Part shown: positions 16,953 through 28,985 of the stretch, one piece after another
How the letters are laid out: every line of letters starts with the position of its first letter
How positions within the stretch are numbered: the first letter of the stretch is position 1
Source of the DNA: Barnesiella intestinihominis YIT 11860
GTDB taxonomy: Bacteria; Bacteroidota; Bacteroidia; Bacteroidales; Barnesiellaceae
Direction of reading: 5' to 3'
DNA: 64,000 bases
Assembly: GCF_000296465.1 (NCBI RefSeq)
Contig: NZ_JH815205.1
Location: 62,001 to 126,000 of the forward strand
The notes under the pieces: model-generated
Seen by the model: the letters and a program-made list of their open reading frames with translations, nothing else
Told to the model about the DNA's origin: nothing
Database searches by the model: none
Program-made: the position numbers and the translations under genes

Positions 16953-18275
16953 CTATGATTGCTTGAATTTATATTTAAGTCCATACTCTTCAAGTTTGCT
17001 GTATAGTGTTGTCCTGCCTATGCCGAGCAGTTCTGCGGCGACACTCCGGTTGCCGTTTGCCTGTTTCAACGCACGCAATATCCGCTCCTTATCCTCCGCG
17101 TCATTGCGCAAGGCGAAGCTGACAGTAGAGGTCGGTTTCGTCACGGCAAGTTCCAGATGCTCTTTCATGACAACACCTTCCTGCGCCTGCAATACAGCAC
17201 CCATAACTTTCTGCCGAAGTTCCCGCACGTTGCCCGGCCATGCGTGTGTCAGCAACGCTTTACGTGCTTCGGAACTGAACCCGCTCACGCTACACTCCAG
17301 CTCTCTGTTTGCCATATCACGGAAGAACTCTGCCAGCGGCATAATGTCTTCTTGACAGTCACGCAACGGAGGAACGGTTATCCCGAAGTCGTGCAGGCGG
17401 TACAGAAGATCCTGCCGAAAACGCTTTTCATTCACCGATACCTCCAAATCTTCATTGGTAGCAGCGATGATGCGGACATTGAAATTCCGGTCTGCCTTGT
17501 CTCCGACCGGGCGATACCGCCTCTCCTGTATGGCACGGAGCAACATCTGTTGGGTTTCCAACGCGAGGTTTCCTACCTCGTCCAGAAACAACGTGCCGCC
17601 TTCCGCCTCATGGAAATATCCTTTCTTGGCATTGTCCGCACCTGTAAATGCACCTTTGACGTGTCCGAAGAAAGCCGACGGTGCAAGCTCTTTGGAGAGT
17701 GAACCGCAGTCCACCGCCACAAATGGCTTGCCTGCACGTTTGCTCTTGTCATGCAACAGGTGGGCAATATGCTCCTTGCCCGTGCCGTTCTCACCAAATA
17801 TCATCACGCTCATATCGGTGGCGGCTACCAGCCTTATGCGGTGCATGATTTTCTGAAAGGCGGAACCTTCACGGGCGAATATAGGCATACGGCGTTGTCC
17901 TGCCTGACGTTCTTTCAGTATGGAACGGATCAGGGGGACAAGTTTATCCTCCACAAGCTGTTTGGGAATATAGTCTATCGAGCCGAGTTTCATGCTTTCC
18001 ACGGCGGTATTAACTTCGGCGTAGTCGGTCATAATGATGAAGGGCTGCATCTTTCCCTCCTTTCGCATCCAGCACAAAAGGTCTATGCCACTGCCGTCAG
18101 GCAGACGCAGGTCGGCAACCACGATATCATTATCTGTTGCCTGTTGCAGATGTTTCTTCGCGGTTGAGAGGTGGTAAGCCTTCATATTGCGGTAGCCCTC
18201 CCGTGACAGCATATTGCAGACATATTCGCAATACACGATGTTGTCTTCCACCACAATTATTTTTGTCTTATTCAT
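16953..18275 (-). CDS. rteB: RteB, sigma-54-type response regulator
   Basis: 440 aa NtrC-class regulator. The receiver domain has phospho-acceptor Asp55 (VVADLRLPDG). The AAA+ domain has Walker A GENGTGKE (161-168) and GAFTGA (208-213), the sigma-54 contact. A Fis-type helix-turn-helix is at the C terminus (NRSVAAELLGIGRTTLYSKLEEYGL). It overlaps rteA by 8 nt. In CTnDOT it is phosphorylated by RteA and activates rteC. Confidence 0.95.
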   Translation of the reverse strand: MNKTKIIVVEDNIVYCEYVCNMLSREGYRNMKAYHLSTAKKHLQQATDNDIVVADLRLPDGSGIDLLCWMRKEGKMQPFIIMTDYAEVNTAVESMKLGSIDYIPKQLVEDKLVPLIRSILKERQAGQRRMPIFAREGSAFQKIMHRIRLVAATDMSVMIFGENGTGKEHIAHLLHDKSKRAGKPFVAVDCGSLSKELAPSAFFGHVKGAFTGADNAKKGYFHEAEGGTLFLDEVGNLALETQQMLLRAIQERRYRPVGDKADRNFNVRIIAATNEDLEVSVNEKRFRQDLLYRLHDFGITVPPLRDCQEDIMPLAEFFRDMANRELECSVSGFSSEARKALLTHAWPGNVRELRQKVMGAVLQAQEGVVMKEHLELAVTKPTSTVSFALRNDAEDKERILRALKQANGNRSVAAELLGIGRTTLYSKLEEYGLKYKFKQS

Positions 18276-20586
18276 CTTCGTATTTTCTCCTTTCCTCTTC
18301 TGCCAACCGTATTATTTCCACTCCCTTATCCAGCACGGCAGTCACGGCATGGCTTAACGCTTCACCATCCGGGAGAGCATCGCCACGAAGCAATCCGTAA
18401 AGTACATTCAGCGGTTGGTCGGCACGGAGCACCTCCCACGAACTGCGCAGGTGGTGGATCAGGGAATCCAGCTTTTGCAGGTCTTTTTCTTTTGCTGCAT
18501 CCCGTACCGCCTGCATTTCCTTTTCTGTTTCAGTTATCAACTTTTCCAGCATGACGGCTTCATTGCCATAGGACAATAAGGCGGAAAAGTCCGGTTTCCC
18601 GTCCGGTGTCGCTTTTATGGCACACCTGTCGGAAACCTCCATCAGTTCCGATATGGAGAACGGTTTGAACAGGCATCCGGCAAAGCCTTTTGCCAATAGT
18701 TCCCCTTTGTTACAACTGCCCGAAGCGGTTGCCACAACCACCGGGATTGTTGGTGAATTGCCCACGTTGGACGAACGCAACAGTTCCAGCAATTCGAAAC
18801 CGTTTATATCGGGCATATTCAAGTCTGTCAGCAACAGGCTGTATTCTTTCTGGCGTATCATTTCCATCAGTGCCGCAGCATCGGTGCAAGTGTCGCAGTG
18901 TATTCCTTCTTGGGAATACATCTCTTTCAGCATCAGAAGTAATACCTCATCATTGTCAATGGCGACAACATCATGGAATTTATTGTTATGATAAACAGGT
19001 GTATTGCTTGTATATCCAAGCTGTTCTTCAGCTTCCTGCATAGAAATTTCAACTGTGAAACGACTGCCTTTCCCTTTCTTGCTGTCTAAACGGATTGTTC
19101 CGCCAAGCATCGACACAATATTACGCATTATGGCAAGCCCAAGCCCGAAACCCTCCTTTGCGGCGGCATTTGATAGACGTTCAAACGCACCGAACGCTTG
19201 TTTCTGTTCCTCTTCTGTCATGCCTGTACCTGTATCTTCAACGACCAGTGTCAGAACTCCATTATCATATTCAGTAATCAAAGAAACACCGCCTTCTTCT
19301 GTGAACTTGACAGCGTTTGACAGCAGGTTATTCCCGATTTGTATTATTCGCTCTTTGTCGGTCAATACAATGGCATCGTGTCCAGTCTTCACGGACAAGG
19401 ACAGCCCTTTGTTCACGGCAACAGGCATGAACTCCGTTTCAAGTGTGTGCGTGATTGCTGAAATCCGGCAGGGTGACAGACGGGGCTGTTCCTTGCCGTT
19501 GTCCAGGCGGAAGAAGTCAAGCAAAGTGTTAAGCATATCCCGCATACGGTCGGAGGATTGCAGTATGTTTTGGATATACTGCCCGGACTTATCCTCACAC
19601 TGTTCTTTCCGTATCAGTCCGGCATAGCCTGTTATTGCTGTCAGCGGTGTGCGCAGTTCATGGGTGATAGTATGTACCGCCTTCTTCCTTGACGTTATCA
19701 GTGCCTCGTTCCGTTGTACGGATTGTTCCAGTTGCCTTATCAAATCAGTTGTCTTGTGCTTGTATTGTTTAATGCTTTTTGCATCACGATGTATGATGAT
19801 GTAGGAAATTAACAACAATAGAAGAACGAATCCCATTAAACCGCCTACTTGCATAAATGACTTTTCACGCATGGCAACTATTTCGTTTTCCCGGCTTTGC
19901 AGTTCGGTTTGTACCTTTTCTTCTATTTGGCAAATCAATTCTTGCAGTTGTCTGTTAAGTTCTGCATTACGAGCTGCAAGGCTGTCGGCTTGTTCCGACA
20001 ATTGGCGATCCTGCACTTTCTGTTCGCTGATTACGTTTCTATTGACCGAATGAAGGATAGTGGTTGATACTGCTGGAGTTACTTCCTTTTTTTTGCCGAA
20101 TATGCCTAAGAAACCTTTTCGTTTTGGCTTTTTGGACTGTTCCTGCACACTTTTCTGTACAATAACCGGAATTTGATTGGCTATCTTCTTGTTAATAGAT
20201 TGTTGTTCATCCATTAACCGGACTATCTGGAACATCTGTCGTTCCTTATCCTCTAAAAGACTGCGCACACTATCGATGCGCTCTGCTGGATAGGTGGCCT
20301 TGAAACGGCAGAGCATACTGTCCATTGCCATACGCCGTGCATGGTAATGCTCGATATCTTTATCGTTCCATTCCAGTATTGTTTCACCCAATAGAGAAAA
20401 TTTTATCATTTGAATATTGATATTGTTTATTTCTTTTCGGAGCTCGTCTATTTTTTTATTGCCAAGTTCTAATGCTTCTATCTCCTGCCATTCATAGAGG
20501 CTATTATATGCCATACATCCGATAAGAATGGAGATAAGTATATATCCCAACCGTATTGCCTTATAGAAATTTCCTGACCGCTCCAT
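18268..20586 (-). CDS. rteA: RteA, hybrid sensor histidine kinase
   Basis: 772 aa. Two transmembrane helices (about residues 11-27 and 246-264) flank a coiled-coil-rich sensor region. The HisKA box is HTITHELRTPLTAI (His near 309). The ATPase domain has NLLSNAVKF and GFGLGLAI. A receiver domain has LLLTDLNMPD (Asp near 585). A C-terminal HPt-like segment carries LIHHLRSSWEVL (about 712). Start and tetQ stop share bases (TAATG), so translation is coupled to tetQ. Confidence 0.95.
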   Translation of the reverse strand: MERSGNFYKAIRLGYILISILIGCMAYNSLYEWQEIEALELGNKKIDELRKEINNINIQMIKFSLLGETILEWNDKDIEHYHARRMAMDSMLCRFKATYPAERIDSVRSLLEDKERQMFQIVRLMDEQQSINKKIANQIPVIVQKSVQEQSKKPKRKGFLGIFGKKKEVTPAVSTTILHSVNRNVISEQKVQDRQLSEQADSLAARNAELNRQLQELICQIEEKVQTELQSRENEIVAMREKSFMQVGGLMGFVLLLLLISYIIIHRDAKSIKQYKHKTTDLIRQLEQSVQRNEALITSRKKAVHTITHELRTPLTAITGYAGLIRKEQCEDKSGQYIQNILQSSDRMRDMLNTLLDFFRLDNGKEQPRLSPCRISAITHTLETEFMPVAVNKGLSLSVKTGHDAIVLTDKERIIQIGNNLLSNAVKFTEEGGVSLITEYDNGVLTLVVEDTGTGMTEEEQKQAFGAFERLSNAAAKEGFGLGLAIMRNIVSMLGGTIRLDSKKGKGSRFTVEISMQEAEEQLGYTSNTPVYHNNKFHDVVAIDNDEVLLLMLKEMYSQEGIHCDTCTDAAALMEMIRQKEYSLLLTDLNMPDINGFELLELLRSSNVGNSPTIPVVVATASGSCNKGELLAKGFAGCLFKPFSISELMEVSDRCAIKATPDGKPDFSALLSYGNEAVMLEKLITETEKEMQAVRDAAKEKDLQKLDSLIHHLRSSWEVLRADQPLNVLYGLLRGDALPDGEALSHAVTAVLDKGVEIIRLAEEERRKYEDE

Positions 20587-22511
20587 TATTTTAATGACAT
20601 TGATTTTTGGAACATGAATAAAAGTTTATCTTTTTCGTTCATGCGGATATTATCAGAATAACCGTCTTTTGTTATTTGATACCCACATGGCTTAACCATA
20701 AAAATGCCTAAGCCCTTAGTGTACGAACTTACTTCTGAGGCATAGTCTTTACTTGTATTTAATGGAACTTTCCCTTTAATATGACACCACTCATTATTAC
20801 AACTGATGTCTTCAATCTCAGACATCAGTTTTTGCAAATCTGTAATAGCTTTGGAACTCGCTACTTGGGGTATCTGCAACTCAAAACAGAGCATCGGTTC
20901 GAGAATGTCCACACCTGACTGTTGCAAAGCCAGCCTGAAGACATAAGGGGTCAGCTGTCTGAAATCAGCAGGTGTACTTACCGGGCTATAATACTCGGCT
21001 TGAGTAAAAGTTACTTTCAGATCTGTCACTTCCCATCCATGTAAACCAGATTGGCAAGACATACGAATCCCTTCAAAAACGGCATTTTGAAAAGAATGGT
21101 TCAGATAACCATAGGAGATGTCACTTTCGATTTGCAACCCTGCCCCTAACGGTAAGGGTTCAAGAGTCAGCCCTATTGTGGCCCAGTAAGGGTTGGGTGG
21201 TACTTCGATCTGAATAATCTTATTGACCTTTTTTATAGGTCGTTCTTTGTAGATAGTCTTGATCTCATCAAAATGGACCTTTACGGAAAATCGTTCTTCC
21301 AGCAATGTCTGTATGATTTCCTTTTGGGTCAAACCATATAACGAGATTTCCAATTCATCACTATATGAGTTTATGGAAAAGGACAAAGACGGGTCTTCAA
21401 TCCACAATGTATTCAGAGCGGATATCACCTTGCTTCTCTCTTCGGGCTTATTTGGCCGGACGGAGGATTTGAGAGCGGGATGCTGATGAGATAATCCTTG
21501 AATCAAACAAGGTTTAGCACCTAAATAATCTCCGATTCGAAAATCTTCTATATCTTCTACAATCGCGATATCATTGGCACCCACTTCATCAACATTTATC
21601 TCTCTGCCCTGATAAATAGTCTTTAGATTTTTAATCTTGATGAATTTTTCCGAATCGTTGATTCTTACAACGTCTCGAAGTCTCAGACTTCCGTCAATTA
21701 TTTTAAGAAAACTTCTTTTATGCCCTTTGGGGTCATGCTCTATCTTATAGAGATAAGCTGAAAGTCTGTTTGAGACTGATGCCGGAGGAAGTATAAAAGA
21801 AGAAATGGCGTCCAACAACTCATTGATACCGATATTGAACATTGCTGATCCATGTAGCACCGGATAGACTTTGGCTTTTGCCACAAGAGCGATTATCGTA
21901 TTCCAATAATCAGCCGGTGAAATTTCGCTATCCGCCAAATATCGTTCTAATATATCGTCGTCATGGTTGCATACAAATTCTTTGTATTCTTCCTTTATAT
22001 ATGTTTGGGAGCAAACCGGATAAACCGATCCATCGACAACAGTTTGCATAAACAGGACATCTTGCGACAGATTTGTTTTTATATCCATATACAAACGCTC
22101 CAAATTCACACCGGCACGGTCAATCTTATTGATAAATATAATTGTCGGGATTTGCAGCTTTTGTAAAGTACTGAACAGCAACTTTGTCTGCGCTTGTATG
22201 CCTTCCTTTGCGGATAAGATGAGGACTGCTCCATCAAGCATTTTGAATGTCCGCTCCACTTCCGCAATAAAATCCATGTGTCCCGGAGTGTCAATGATAT
22301 TGCATTTCACTCCATTCCAGATAATAGATGTCGTAGAAGCCCGGACAGTAATTCCTCTACGTTTCTCTATATCCATAGAGTCCGTTATGGTGTCACCATT
22401 ATCCACACGGCCGCACTTTTCCGTTGCTCCACTGGCAAACAGCAGATTCTCGGTTACGGAAGTTTTTCCTGCATCAATGTGAGCAAGAATTCCTAAATTT
22501 ATAATATTCAT
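20586..22511 (-). CDS. tetQ: TetQ, ribosomal protection tetracycline resistance protein
   Basis: 641 aa from the ATG at 22511, the known TetQ length. An in-frame GTG at 22559 would add 16 residues but lies inside the leader-peptide region. It is an EF-G-like GTPase: G1 AHIDAGKT (10-17), G3 DTPGH (74-78), G4 NKID (128-131). It releases tetracycline from the ribosome. First gene of the tetQ-rteA-rteB operon, so induction also drives the two-component regulators and hence transfer. Confidence 0.98.
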
Positions 22512-22531
22512 TTGGATTAAGCAATAATATA

Positions 22532-22582
22532 CTACAGTAGATGCATTGTCGAAACGCACCTTTTAATACCTCCTCGTAGCAT
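22532..22582 (-). CDS. tetQ leader peptide (translational attenuation)
   Basis: A 16-codon [19 protein letters not shown], ends 20 nt before the tetQ ATG. CTnDOT tetQ is controlled by a short leader peptide whose translation, slowed by tetracycline, changes mRNA folding to expose the tetQ start. The size and place here fit that scheme. Confidence 0.8.
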
Positions 22583-22645
22583 ATGAGAACTACAGGATTA
22601 CTAACTCGTATTAATATGTATATTATTACTGCCGCATAACGATTA

Positions 22646-22676
22646 CAAAATTACACAAAAAAATATATCTAACAAA
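22646..22676 (-). promoter_or_regulatory. tetQ: tetQ operon promoter
   Basis: On the minus strand TTTG (22676-22673), a 19-nt spacer and TAATTTTG (22653-22646) form a full Bacteroidota promoter. It predicts a leader of about 60 nt before the leader peptide. Confidence 0.75.
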
Positions 22677-22682
22677 AGTGGG

Positions 22683-23168
22683 AGGATTTTTTAACTTTTT
22701 ACCATAGACATTTTATTAGGGAAGCGTAGGTTCAACTGGCAAGTACAAATAAGTAGAAATGTTTGAACAACACCGTTTTAGGAAGTTGAAAAATCAAGTT
22801 TCTCTCTCGGTATAGCGTTTATTTTGGCCAATATCTTCTTTAGTTTAGCATTTGTGTATTTCCCATTCGTGTTCTATTTAGCTCCTTATTATGAGTATGT
22901 AGCAAGTTACTTATCAAATTCAGCCTCTTTGAGGGTCAAATATGGTTTTGCAAATGGTGACTGACAAGACATAAACAAGGTCAGCAGGAATTTTTTACAT
23001 AAATGGACATGAATGTATATAACCTAAAATAAGAATAAATTTTAATAAGGGCTGCCCAAAAAGAAAAAAATGCAGTTGCCATCCTATAGATACTTGCAGA
23101 AAGGATAAAATTTACTTTTAGACCTTTTGGGATAGCCCTTATTAATACTTCAGATAAAATTCCTTAGG
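22683..23168. other. Gene-free stretch upstream of tetQ
   Basis: AT-rich, about 490 bp. Beyond the tetQ promoter and the inverted repeat at 23045-23147 I see no gene or recognisable site. Confidence 0.5.
23045..23147. repeat. Long inverted repeat (terminator or MITE-like)
   Basis: AATAAGGGCTGCCCAAAAAG (23045-23064) pairs with CTTTTGGGATAGCCCTTATT (23125-23144) around 60 nt, with few mismatches. It lies just downstream of the methyltransferase-helicase stop on the minus strand. It could be a terminator or a small non-coding insertion. Confidence 0.5.
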
Positions 23169-26100
23169 TTATATTTTCAATCCTTTGGACCGGGTTTCCT
23201 CCTTGGCATACAGTCCCGGACGCCCGATTATGACATGGTTGGCAACGATACTATCCGCCGGACTGCGTATCTGCGGCGGTGCATTTTCGGGATATTGCGC
23301 CTGCCTGTTCCTCACATCTTCCGCTTCCGGCTTGAGCTGTTGCCCTTCATTCTCCTTTTCTGCGACTTCGGGCGTGGGTGGCGCAAGCTCCAGCTGAATT
23401 TTTCGGTCAAGGGCGGCAAGTTCGGACTTCAACTGCTTCAGCTCGTCCTCCTTCTTCCACACCTTACCCGCTATCTCCTGTAACTGCGGTATCTCCATCT
23501 CCAGCACCTCGTTCTTCGCCTTGTACTGGTCGATGATGGAGGGTATCCTCTCCATCGCGTTGAGGAAGTTGCGGGCGGCGGCCAACGGGTCAGCCATCGC
23601 CAGATGCCCGTTGTTGTAGGTGTACTTGTAGTTCCCCTCGACCACGAAGCGGTTGTCGGTGAACTCCAATCCCTCTTTGAGTATCCTTTCGCTCACCACC
23701 TTTATCGGAAAACCGTAAAGTTCACCGACCTGCGTGTACAACCCTCCGGTCGTGGCATTCTTGGCTATCTCCTGCAAACGCTTTCCGATGACCTTCTCAT
23801 CGGCGGAATCCACTCCGTCCACCTTTATTATATTAAGGCGGTTGCCCTCCTTGTCGGTCTGCACCACCGACAGGAAGCGGTTCCAGTCCTCCGTCATGGC
23901 ATCTATGAAAGCCGTGTTGTTGCGCAACTCGCCGGTCTTTGACTCCAGCTTGAACTCCGAATCACGCTTGCCCTTGTTGAACGACTTGCGTTCCCCTTCG
24001 AGCGATGCGATCCGCTTTTCCAGTTTCGCCTTGTCCAACAGGTCGGTATTGCCGGAGAGCAACGCCATGTATTCCGAGAAATTCATGCCCGATTTTTCGT
24101 CCATTGCCCCCTCGTCGATGGTACGCGCACCCATCGCACCGCTTTTGAGCTGGCTTATGAAAGTCTGCTTGCAGTGCAGGAGGTTGAACTTGTAGCTGTC
24201 CAGTGACTTCTCCACCGCGTAGATGATTACATCCACGTTGTTCCCGGCGAAATGTTTGGCAATCTCATTACCTGCCCTAACTCCGCGTCCGTCACGCTGT
24301 TGCAAGTCGGACGGTCGCCACGGCGTATCGAGATGATGGATAGCCACACACCGTTTCTGGGCGTTCACACCCGTTCCGAGCATAGAGGTAGAGCCGAACA
24401 GCACACGCACCGTCCCGGCGTTCATGGCGTCTATCACCGCCTTCCGCGCCTTGTCGGTCTTGCACTCCTGAATGAAGCGCACCTCGCTTGGCGGTATACC
24501 GTAGTCCTCCGTCAGTTTGCGCTTGATTTCCGAATAGACGTTCCACCCGTCGCCCGGCTGGTATGTCCCCAAATCAGAGAAAACGAACTGCGTGCCTTTC
24601 TGGGCGTCGTATTTTTGATAATACTCCGCGATCATCTTGGCACAGTGACTCGCTTTGTTGTCGGGATGATCTTCGTAATTCGGGTCTATCATGCGCATGT
24701 CGAGTGCCATTTTCCGGGCATAGTCCGTGGCGATGAGCATCTTCGCCTTTTCTTCCGTTTCCGAAAGCGGCAGCCTGCCCAACAAGGTGGCATCGCCCGT
24801 CTTGGCGAACTGCATCAGTTTCTGTATGAAGTCCTCCTGTTCCGGCGTGGGCGGTATATGGTGCAGTATCTCGTTCTTGGCAGGACGGTCAACGCCCACA
24901 TCCTCCGCCGTGCGGTAGTCCGTGATTTCATTATAGAAGGCGGCAAGCTCCGGCACTTTGATGAAGTAGCGGAAACGCTCCTTCTGGACCACATTGTTCG
25001 TCACGTTAAATTCAAAATCCGTCGTCTTCTTGGCAAATATCGCCGCCCAAGCGTCGAAACACCTTATGTCCTGCCGTTCCAGCTCCTTCGGGCGCAGGTA
25101 CTTGAACAGCAGGTACAATTCAGTCAGTGAGTTGCTGATAGTCGTGCCGGAGAGGAAGGTCGCACCCAAGTCTTTTCCTGTGCGCTCCTGTATGGTGCGT
25201 ATGGCAAAGAGCATGTTAAGTGCCTTCTGGCTTCCCTCGCTGTTTCCCAATCCCGCCACACGGTCGTGGCGCGTGTTGAAAGTCAGATTCTTGAACTGGT
25301 GGCTCTCATCTATGAAGATGTGGTCGATGCCCATCTGCTTGAAATCCACCACGTCGTCCGTGCGTGACTTTATGGCGTGTTCCACCTTCTCCAGCTTCGC
25401 TTCAAGGTTGTGCTTGCGCTTCTCCAATCCTTTCAGCATCGCCCGCGACACGTTCTTTCCCTGCTGCCGTAGCACTTCGAGGTTTTCCTCCACCGTGTCA
25501 AGCTCTGCTTGCAGGATGCGCTGCTGCAATTCCGGCGACTGCGGTATCTTGCCGAACTGGTCGTGCGACATGATGACGCAATCGTAGTCGTTGTTCTTTA
25601 TATTATTGAAGAAGCGCACACGGTTGGCGGTCGAAAAGTCCTTCTCCGAAGCGTACAGAATACGTGCGTTGGGATATGCCGCCTGATAGGTGGCTGCAAT
25701 CTCCGCAACGTTGGCTTTCAGCCCGATAATCATCGGCTTGTGTGCCAAATTCAGACGCTTCATCTCATGCGCGGCGATGCACATTATCAGCGTCTTACCG
25801 GTTCCCACCTCGTGGTCGCAAATTCCGCCGCCGTTCTGTTTCAACATCCAGACGCAATCCATCTGTGAGGGATAGACGCTCTTGATACCCCGGCTTGCCA
25901 GCCCTTTCAGGTTGAGGTCGGGAAAGGTCTGATGGGAGCCGTCGTAGCGCGGGCGCACGAAACAGTTGAACTTGCGGTTATACATCGTCACAAGCCGCTC
26001 CTTGAACTGCGGCGACTGCTCTTCGAGCCATTCGGAGAAGCCGTTTCGTATCTCGTCAATCTTGGCGTTGGCGAGTTGTATTCCCTCGCTGTCGCGCATC

Positions 26101-28985
26101 TTGATGTCGTTGCCATGCTCGTCCTTGCCGATGGACTTCATCATGTCAGGGCAGGTGTTGTGCAGGGCGTGTTTTAGGAGGTGCATACCGTCATAGTTCC
26201 GGTAATACCCCTTCACCAGAAACTCGTCCGTGATTTTCATGGTGCGGTAGCCGCACACCACCGAAAACTCGTCCATGCTTGCGGAATAGGCGATTTTCAC
26301 CTCCGTGTCGAACAGCCGGCTCATGTAGGCGGCATAGACACCCGTCGGAATCCAGCGTTCCCCGAAATTGAAGTCCAGATCCTCGAAGGCGATGCGCTGC
26401 GGCTCGGCATCTTTCAGAGCCTCCAACGCCTGCTTCACCTCCGGCATACGCTCATTTTCGGGATTGTCACCCATCCATGCCTCTATGCGTTCCGCTTTCT
26501 CTATGACATTTCCGGCGATGAAACGGTCTTTGATTTCGTAACCGGTCACGAGCGGATTGTAGTAGATGCGCCCTTGCAGGGCAGTGAGCAAATCCTCCGC
26601 CGTGCTGTCGGTTATCTCCCGCATATAGTCGAGATTGACCGTACCATATTTGTTGAGCGACGCAGACAGGGCTTCTTCGGGAGAGCCTACGTTGGCATGG
26701 CTCTCCACCGCGAAGGAAACAGGATGCTCGAAGATGTCCGCCTTGACGAACTTTCCGTTTTCCATCCGTTCCAGCGAAAGGATGTCGCGCCCGCCCGCAT
26801 CCATCATCACTAACTTCACGTTCTGCTTGGCGTTGAGGTTGCCGTAGCGCATGACAAACTCATCGTAACAGGTATTCAGATGCTCTCGCCACGGAACATT
26901 TGCCTCGCGCCGGAGCGATTCATAACGGTACAGACGCTCGTAGGCGTCACGCAGCGACACATACAACAACGCCTTTTCCTTCTGGTATCCTTTCAGGTCG
27001 AGCGGCTGGAATGTCGCCCCGTATGGCGTGATGTCTTTCAGGTAGCCGATGTTATGACGCCCCCGGTCAGCCACCAGCGACCCTTCGCGCAGGTGCATCT
27101 CCGGCGTGCGGTGGTAGGCACGCGGAGAAAGGTCCACGACTTCCTCCTTCGGCTTTTCCGCTTCGATGTCGGGGAAAAGGAAAGTCCCCACCGCTTCCGA
27201 TGGGGTATCTGTAACGGCAGGTGCGGCGACTGCCTCCGGCTGTGTTTCCTCCTGTCGTGGCTGCTCACGGGAAGTTTCCGGCACGGCTTTCACTTCCGTC
27301 TTTTCCGCCACTTGTTTCTCGTTATGCTGCCTTGCCAGTTCCCGAAGTTCTTTCCTACGCTCCGGCGTCAAACCCATCATCATTTCATAGAAACCGTTGA
27401 TGGGAGGATTGGTATCCCAGTCCAGTGTGGCATAGATGTCGTCCGGGTCGGCAGGCTTGGCGGTGTTCTCCGCTTTCACCTCCTTATTCTCCATTGCGGG
27501 TTTTGCAGTTGGAGCTGTCGGTGTAACCGTGACTTTCGGTTTGGGCGGAGTGGACTTTGCCGTAACTGCCTTTTTCACCGTCTTTTTCTTTTTGGAGGTT
27601 TTCGGTTGGCTGACCTCTTCCGTCATCCCCCAGAGGTCAAGCAGGGTGAGCTGCACGCCTGCGGAATATTGCGGGCGCGGTTCTATCTCCGGCTTTTCAT
27701 CTGCGGGTTGCGGCTTTTCTGTCGGAGTTTCCACCGTCTGCGCCGAGGATACTGTTTCCAATTTTATGGCAGGACGCTCTACTTTATTTTGAACGGCAAC
27801 TTTTTCTTCCGTTCCTGCCTGCCGGATTGAACCCGAATACAAGCGCATGGCAAGCCTGTAATGGAAATCCTCGTCGAGCATACGGCGCAAATCCCCGGCG
27901 ATGCCTGCTGCCTTGCCCTCGTGCAGATAAACCATAGCGGGCTTCCCGTAGGGGTCTGTGTCAAGTTTCGCCATCGTATGCACGATGCGTTCCGGGTGGT
28001 GGATGAAATAGGCGTTGTCGGTCAGGGCGGTTTTCGTGTCCGTCTGTATCACGGTCATCAGCCGCTCGTCCTGCGACATTTCCTTCTTGCTGAGGTTCTT
28101 TTGCAGGACAATCAGGTCACTGCCCACCTCCGTGCCCGCGTTGTCCGTGAACAGGTTGTTGGGCAGGCGTATCGCGGATACCAGATTGGCCTGACTGAAC
28201 AGCTCGTTACGCACGGAGGTCTTGGTGCTATTCAATACCCCTTGCGAGGTGATGAACGCCACGATACCGCCGTCACGCACGGCATCCAGTCCTTTGAGAA
28301 AGAAATAGTTGTGGATGGTTTTCTGGGCGGAGCGTCTGCCGAAAGAGTCGCTCCGCTGAAACTCCGCGTCGAACACGGCAATGTCACCGAACGGAATGTT
28401 GGACACCGCCAAGTCGAAATAATTGTTGAACGGTCTTTCGATTTTCTCAAAACCGCAGGTGCGCATTTTCTGGTCGGGATAGAGATGCCTCAAGATTGTA
28501 CCCGTGAGCAGATCCTTCTCGAAAGCCATCACATCCGCATTGGGGCTGTGCCGCAGCATGGAATCCACGAACACGCCGACACCTGCCGACGGTTCGAGCA
28601 TACGGGCGGGGCGGACGCTGTAATCTGCCAGCACGTCCGCGATGGTGTCGGTTATCTCTTTGGGGGTGTAGAAAGCGGTCAGCACGGACGCTTTCAGCGA
28701 ATCCACAAACCGCTTGTACTCTGTTTCGTCCTTGCTGTTCTCACGGATAAGCCTGTGCAGCTCCACCGTCGGGGCGAACAGTTCGAGGTCGGATTTCGCC
28801 CACCGGACGGCATCCGTCAGTTCCTTTGCAGGGTTGAGGATACATTTCAGACCGCCGAAACCGCAGTACCTTTGAAGTATGGCACGCTCTTCGGTTGTCG
28901 CTGTCCTATTTTCCCTGTCAAGGATGAATGCCGTCCGTATCGCCTCGATGTTGTCCCGCAGTTTCTGTTTGCGGTTAAACGCCAT
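23169..28985 (-). CDS. Giant N6-adenine methyltransferase / SNF2-type helicase fusion
   Basis: 1938 aa. An N-terminal methyltransferase domain has motif [12 protein letters not shown] (129-139) and a motif IV variant NIPF (196-199) instead of NPPY/F. A Pro/Lys/Glu-rich linker (about 390-620) follows. The C-terminal superfamily 2 helicase has Walker A HEVGTGKT near 1060, a DEAH-like IFIDESHQF near 1227 and later motif VI ([12 protein letters not shown]). Such methylase-helicase fusions are common on ICEs and phages (for example DarB-like proteins) and are thought to protect incoming DNA from restriction; that role is inferred here. It overlaps the DUF1896 gene by 11 nt. Confidence 0.85.
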   Translation of the reverse strand: MAFNRKQKLRDNIEAIRTAFILDRENRTATTEERAILQRYCGFGGLKCILNPAKELTDAVRWAKSDLELFAPTVELHRLIRENSKDETEYKRFVDSLKASVLTAFYTPKEITDTIADVLADYSVRPARMLEPSAGVGVFVDSMLRHSPNADVMAFEKDLLTGTILRHLYPDQKMRTCGFEKIERPFNNYFDLAVSNIPFGDIAVFDAEFQRSDSFGRRSAQKTIHNYFFLKGLDAVRDGGIVAFITSQGVLNSTKTSVRNELFSQANLVSAIRLPNNLFTDNAGTEVGSDLIVLQKNLSKKEMSQDERLMTVIQTDTKTALTDNAYFIHHPERIVHTMAKLDTDPYGKPAMVYLHEGKAAGIAGDLRRMLDEDFHYRLAMRLYSGSIRQAGTEEKVAVQNKVERPAIKLETVSSAQTVETPTEKPQPADEKPEIEPRPQYSAGVQLTLLDLWGMTEEVSQPKTSKKKKTVKKAVTAKSTPPKPKVTVTPTAPTAKPAMENKEVKAENTAKPADPDDIYATLDWDTNPPINGFYEMMMGLTPERRKELRELARQHNEKQVAEKTEVKAVPETSREQPRQEETQPEAVAAPAVTDTPSEAVGTFLFPDIEAEKPKEEVVDLSPRAYHRTPEMHLREGSLVADRGRHNIGYLKDITPYGATFQPLDLKGYQKEKALLYVSLRDAYERLYRYESLRREANVPWREHLNTCYDEFVMRYGNLNAKQNVKLVMMDAGGRDILSLERMENGKFVKADIFEHPVSFAVESHANVGSPEEALSASLNKYGTVNLDYMREITDSTAEDLLTALQGRIYYNPLVTGYEIKDRFIAGNVIEKAERIEAWMGDNPENERMPEVKQALEALKDAEPQRIAFEDLDFNFGERWIPTGVYAAYMSRLFDTEVKIAYSASMDEFSVVCGYRTMKITDEFLVKGYYRNYDGMHLLKHALHNTCPDMMKSIGKDEHGNDIKMRDSEGIQLANAKIDEIRNGFSEWLEEQSPQFKERLVTMYNRKFNCFVRPRYDGSHQTFPDLNLKGLASRGIKSVYPSQMDCVWMLKQNGGGICDHEVGTGKTLIMCIAAHEMKRLNLAHKPMIIGLKANVAEIAATYQAAYPNARILYASEKDFSTANRVRFFNNIKNNDYDCVIMSHDQFGKIPQSPELQQRILQAELDTVEENLEVLRQQGKNVSRAMLKGLEKRKHNLEAKLEKVEHAIKSRTDDVVDFKQMGIDHIFIDESHQFKNLTFNTRHDRVAGLGNSEGSQKALNMLFAIRTIQERTGKDLGATFLSGTTISNSLTELYLLFKYLRPKELERQDIRCFDAWAAIFAKKTTDFEFNVTNNVVQKERFRYFIKVPELAAFYNEITDYRTAEDVGVDRPAKNEILHHIPPTPEQEDFIQKLMQFAKTGDATLLGRLPLSETEEKAKMLIATDYARKMALDMRMIDPNYEDHPDNKASHCAKMIAEYYQKYDAQKGTQFVFSDLGTYQPGDGWNVYSEIKRKLTEDYGIPPSEVRFIQECKTDKARKAVIDAMNAGTVRVLFGSTSMLGTGVNAQKRCVAIHHLDTPWRPSDLQQRDGRGVRAGNEIAKHFAGNNVDVIIYAVEKSLDSYKFNLLHCKQTFISQLKSGAMGARTIDEGAMDEKSGMNFSEYMALLSGNTDLLDKAKLEKRIASLEGERKSFNKGKRDSEFKLESKTGELRNNTAFIDAMTEDWNRFLSVVQTDKEGNRLNIIKVDGVDSADEKVIGKRLQEIAKNATTGGLYTQVGELYGFPIKVVSERILKEGLEFTDNRFVVEGNYKYTYNNGHLAMADPLAAARNFLNAMERIPSIIDQYKAKNEVLEMEIPQLQEIAGKVWKKEDELKQLKSELAALDRKIQLELAPPTPEVAEKENEGQQLKPEAEDVRNRQAQYPENAPPQIRSPADSIVANHVIIGRPGLYAKEETRSKGLKI

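Noticed and set aside
20586-22559. 657-residue version of TetQ from a GTG at 22559
   Set aside because: The 641-residue start matches TetQ, and the extra codons overlap the attenuator leader peptide.
24252-25130. 292-codon plus-strand frame inside the helicase gene
   Set aside because: Antisense shadow of the helicase domain with Arg/His/Val-rich, non-protein-like composition.
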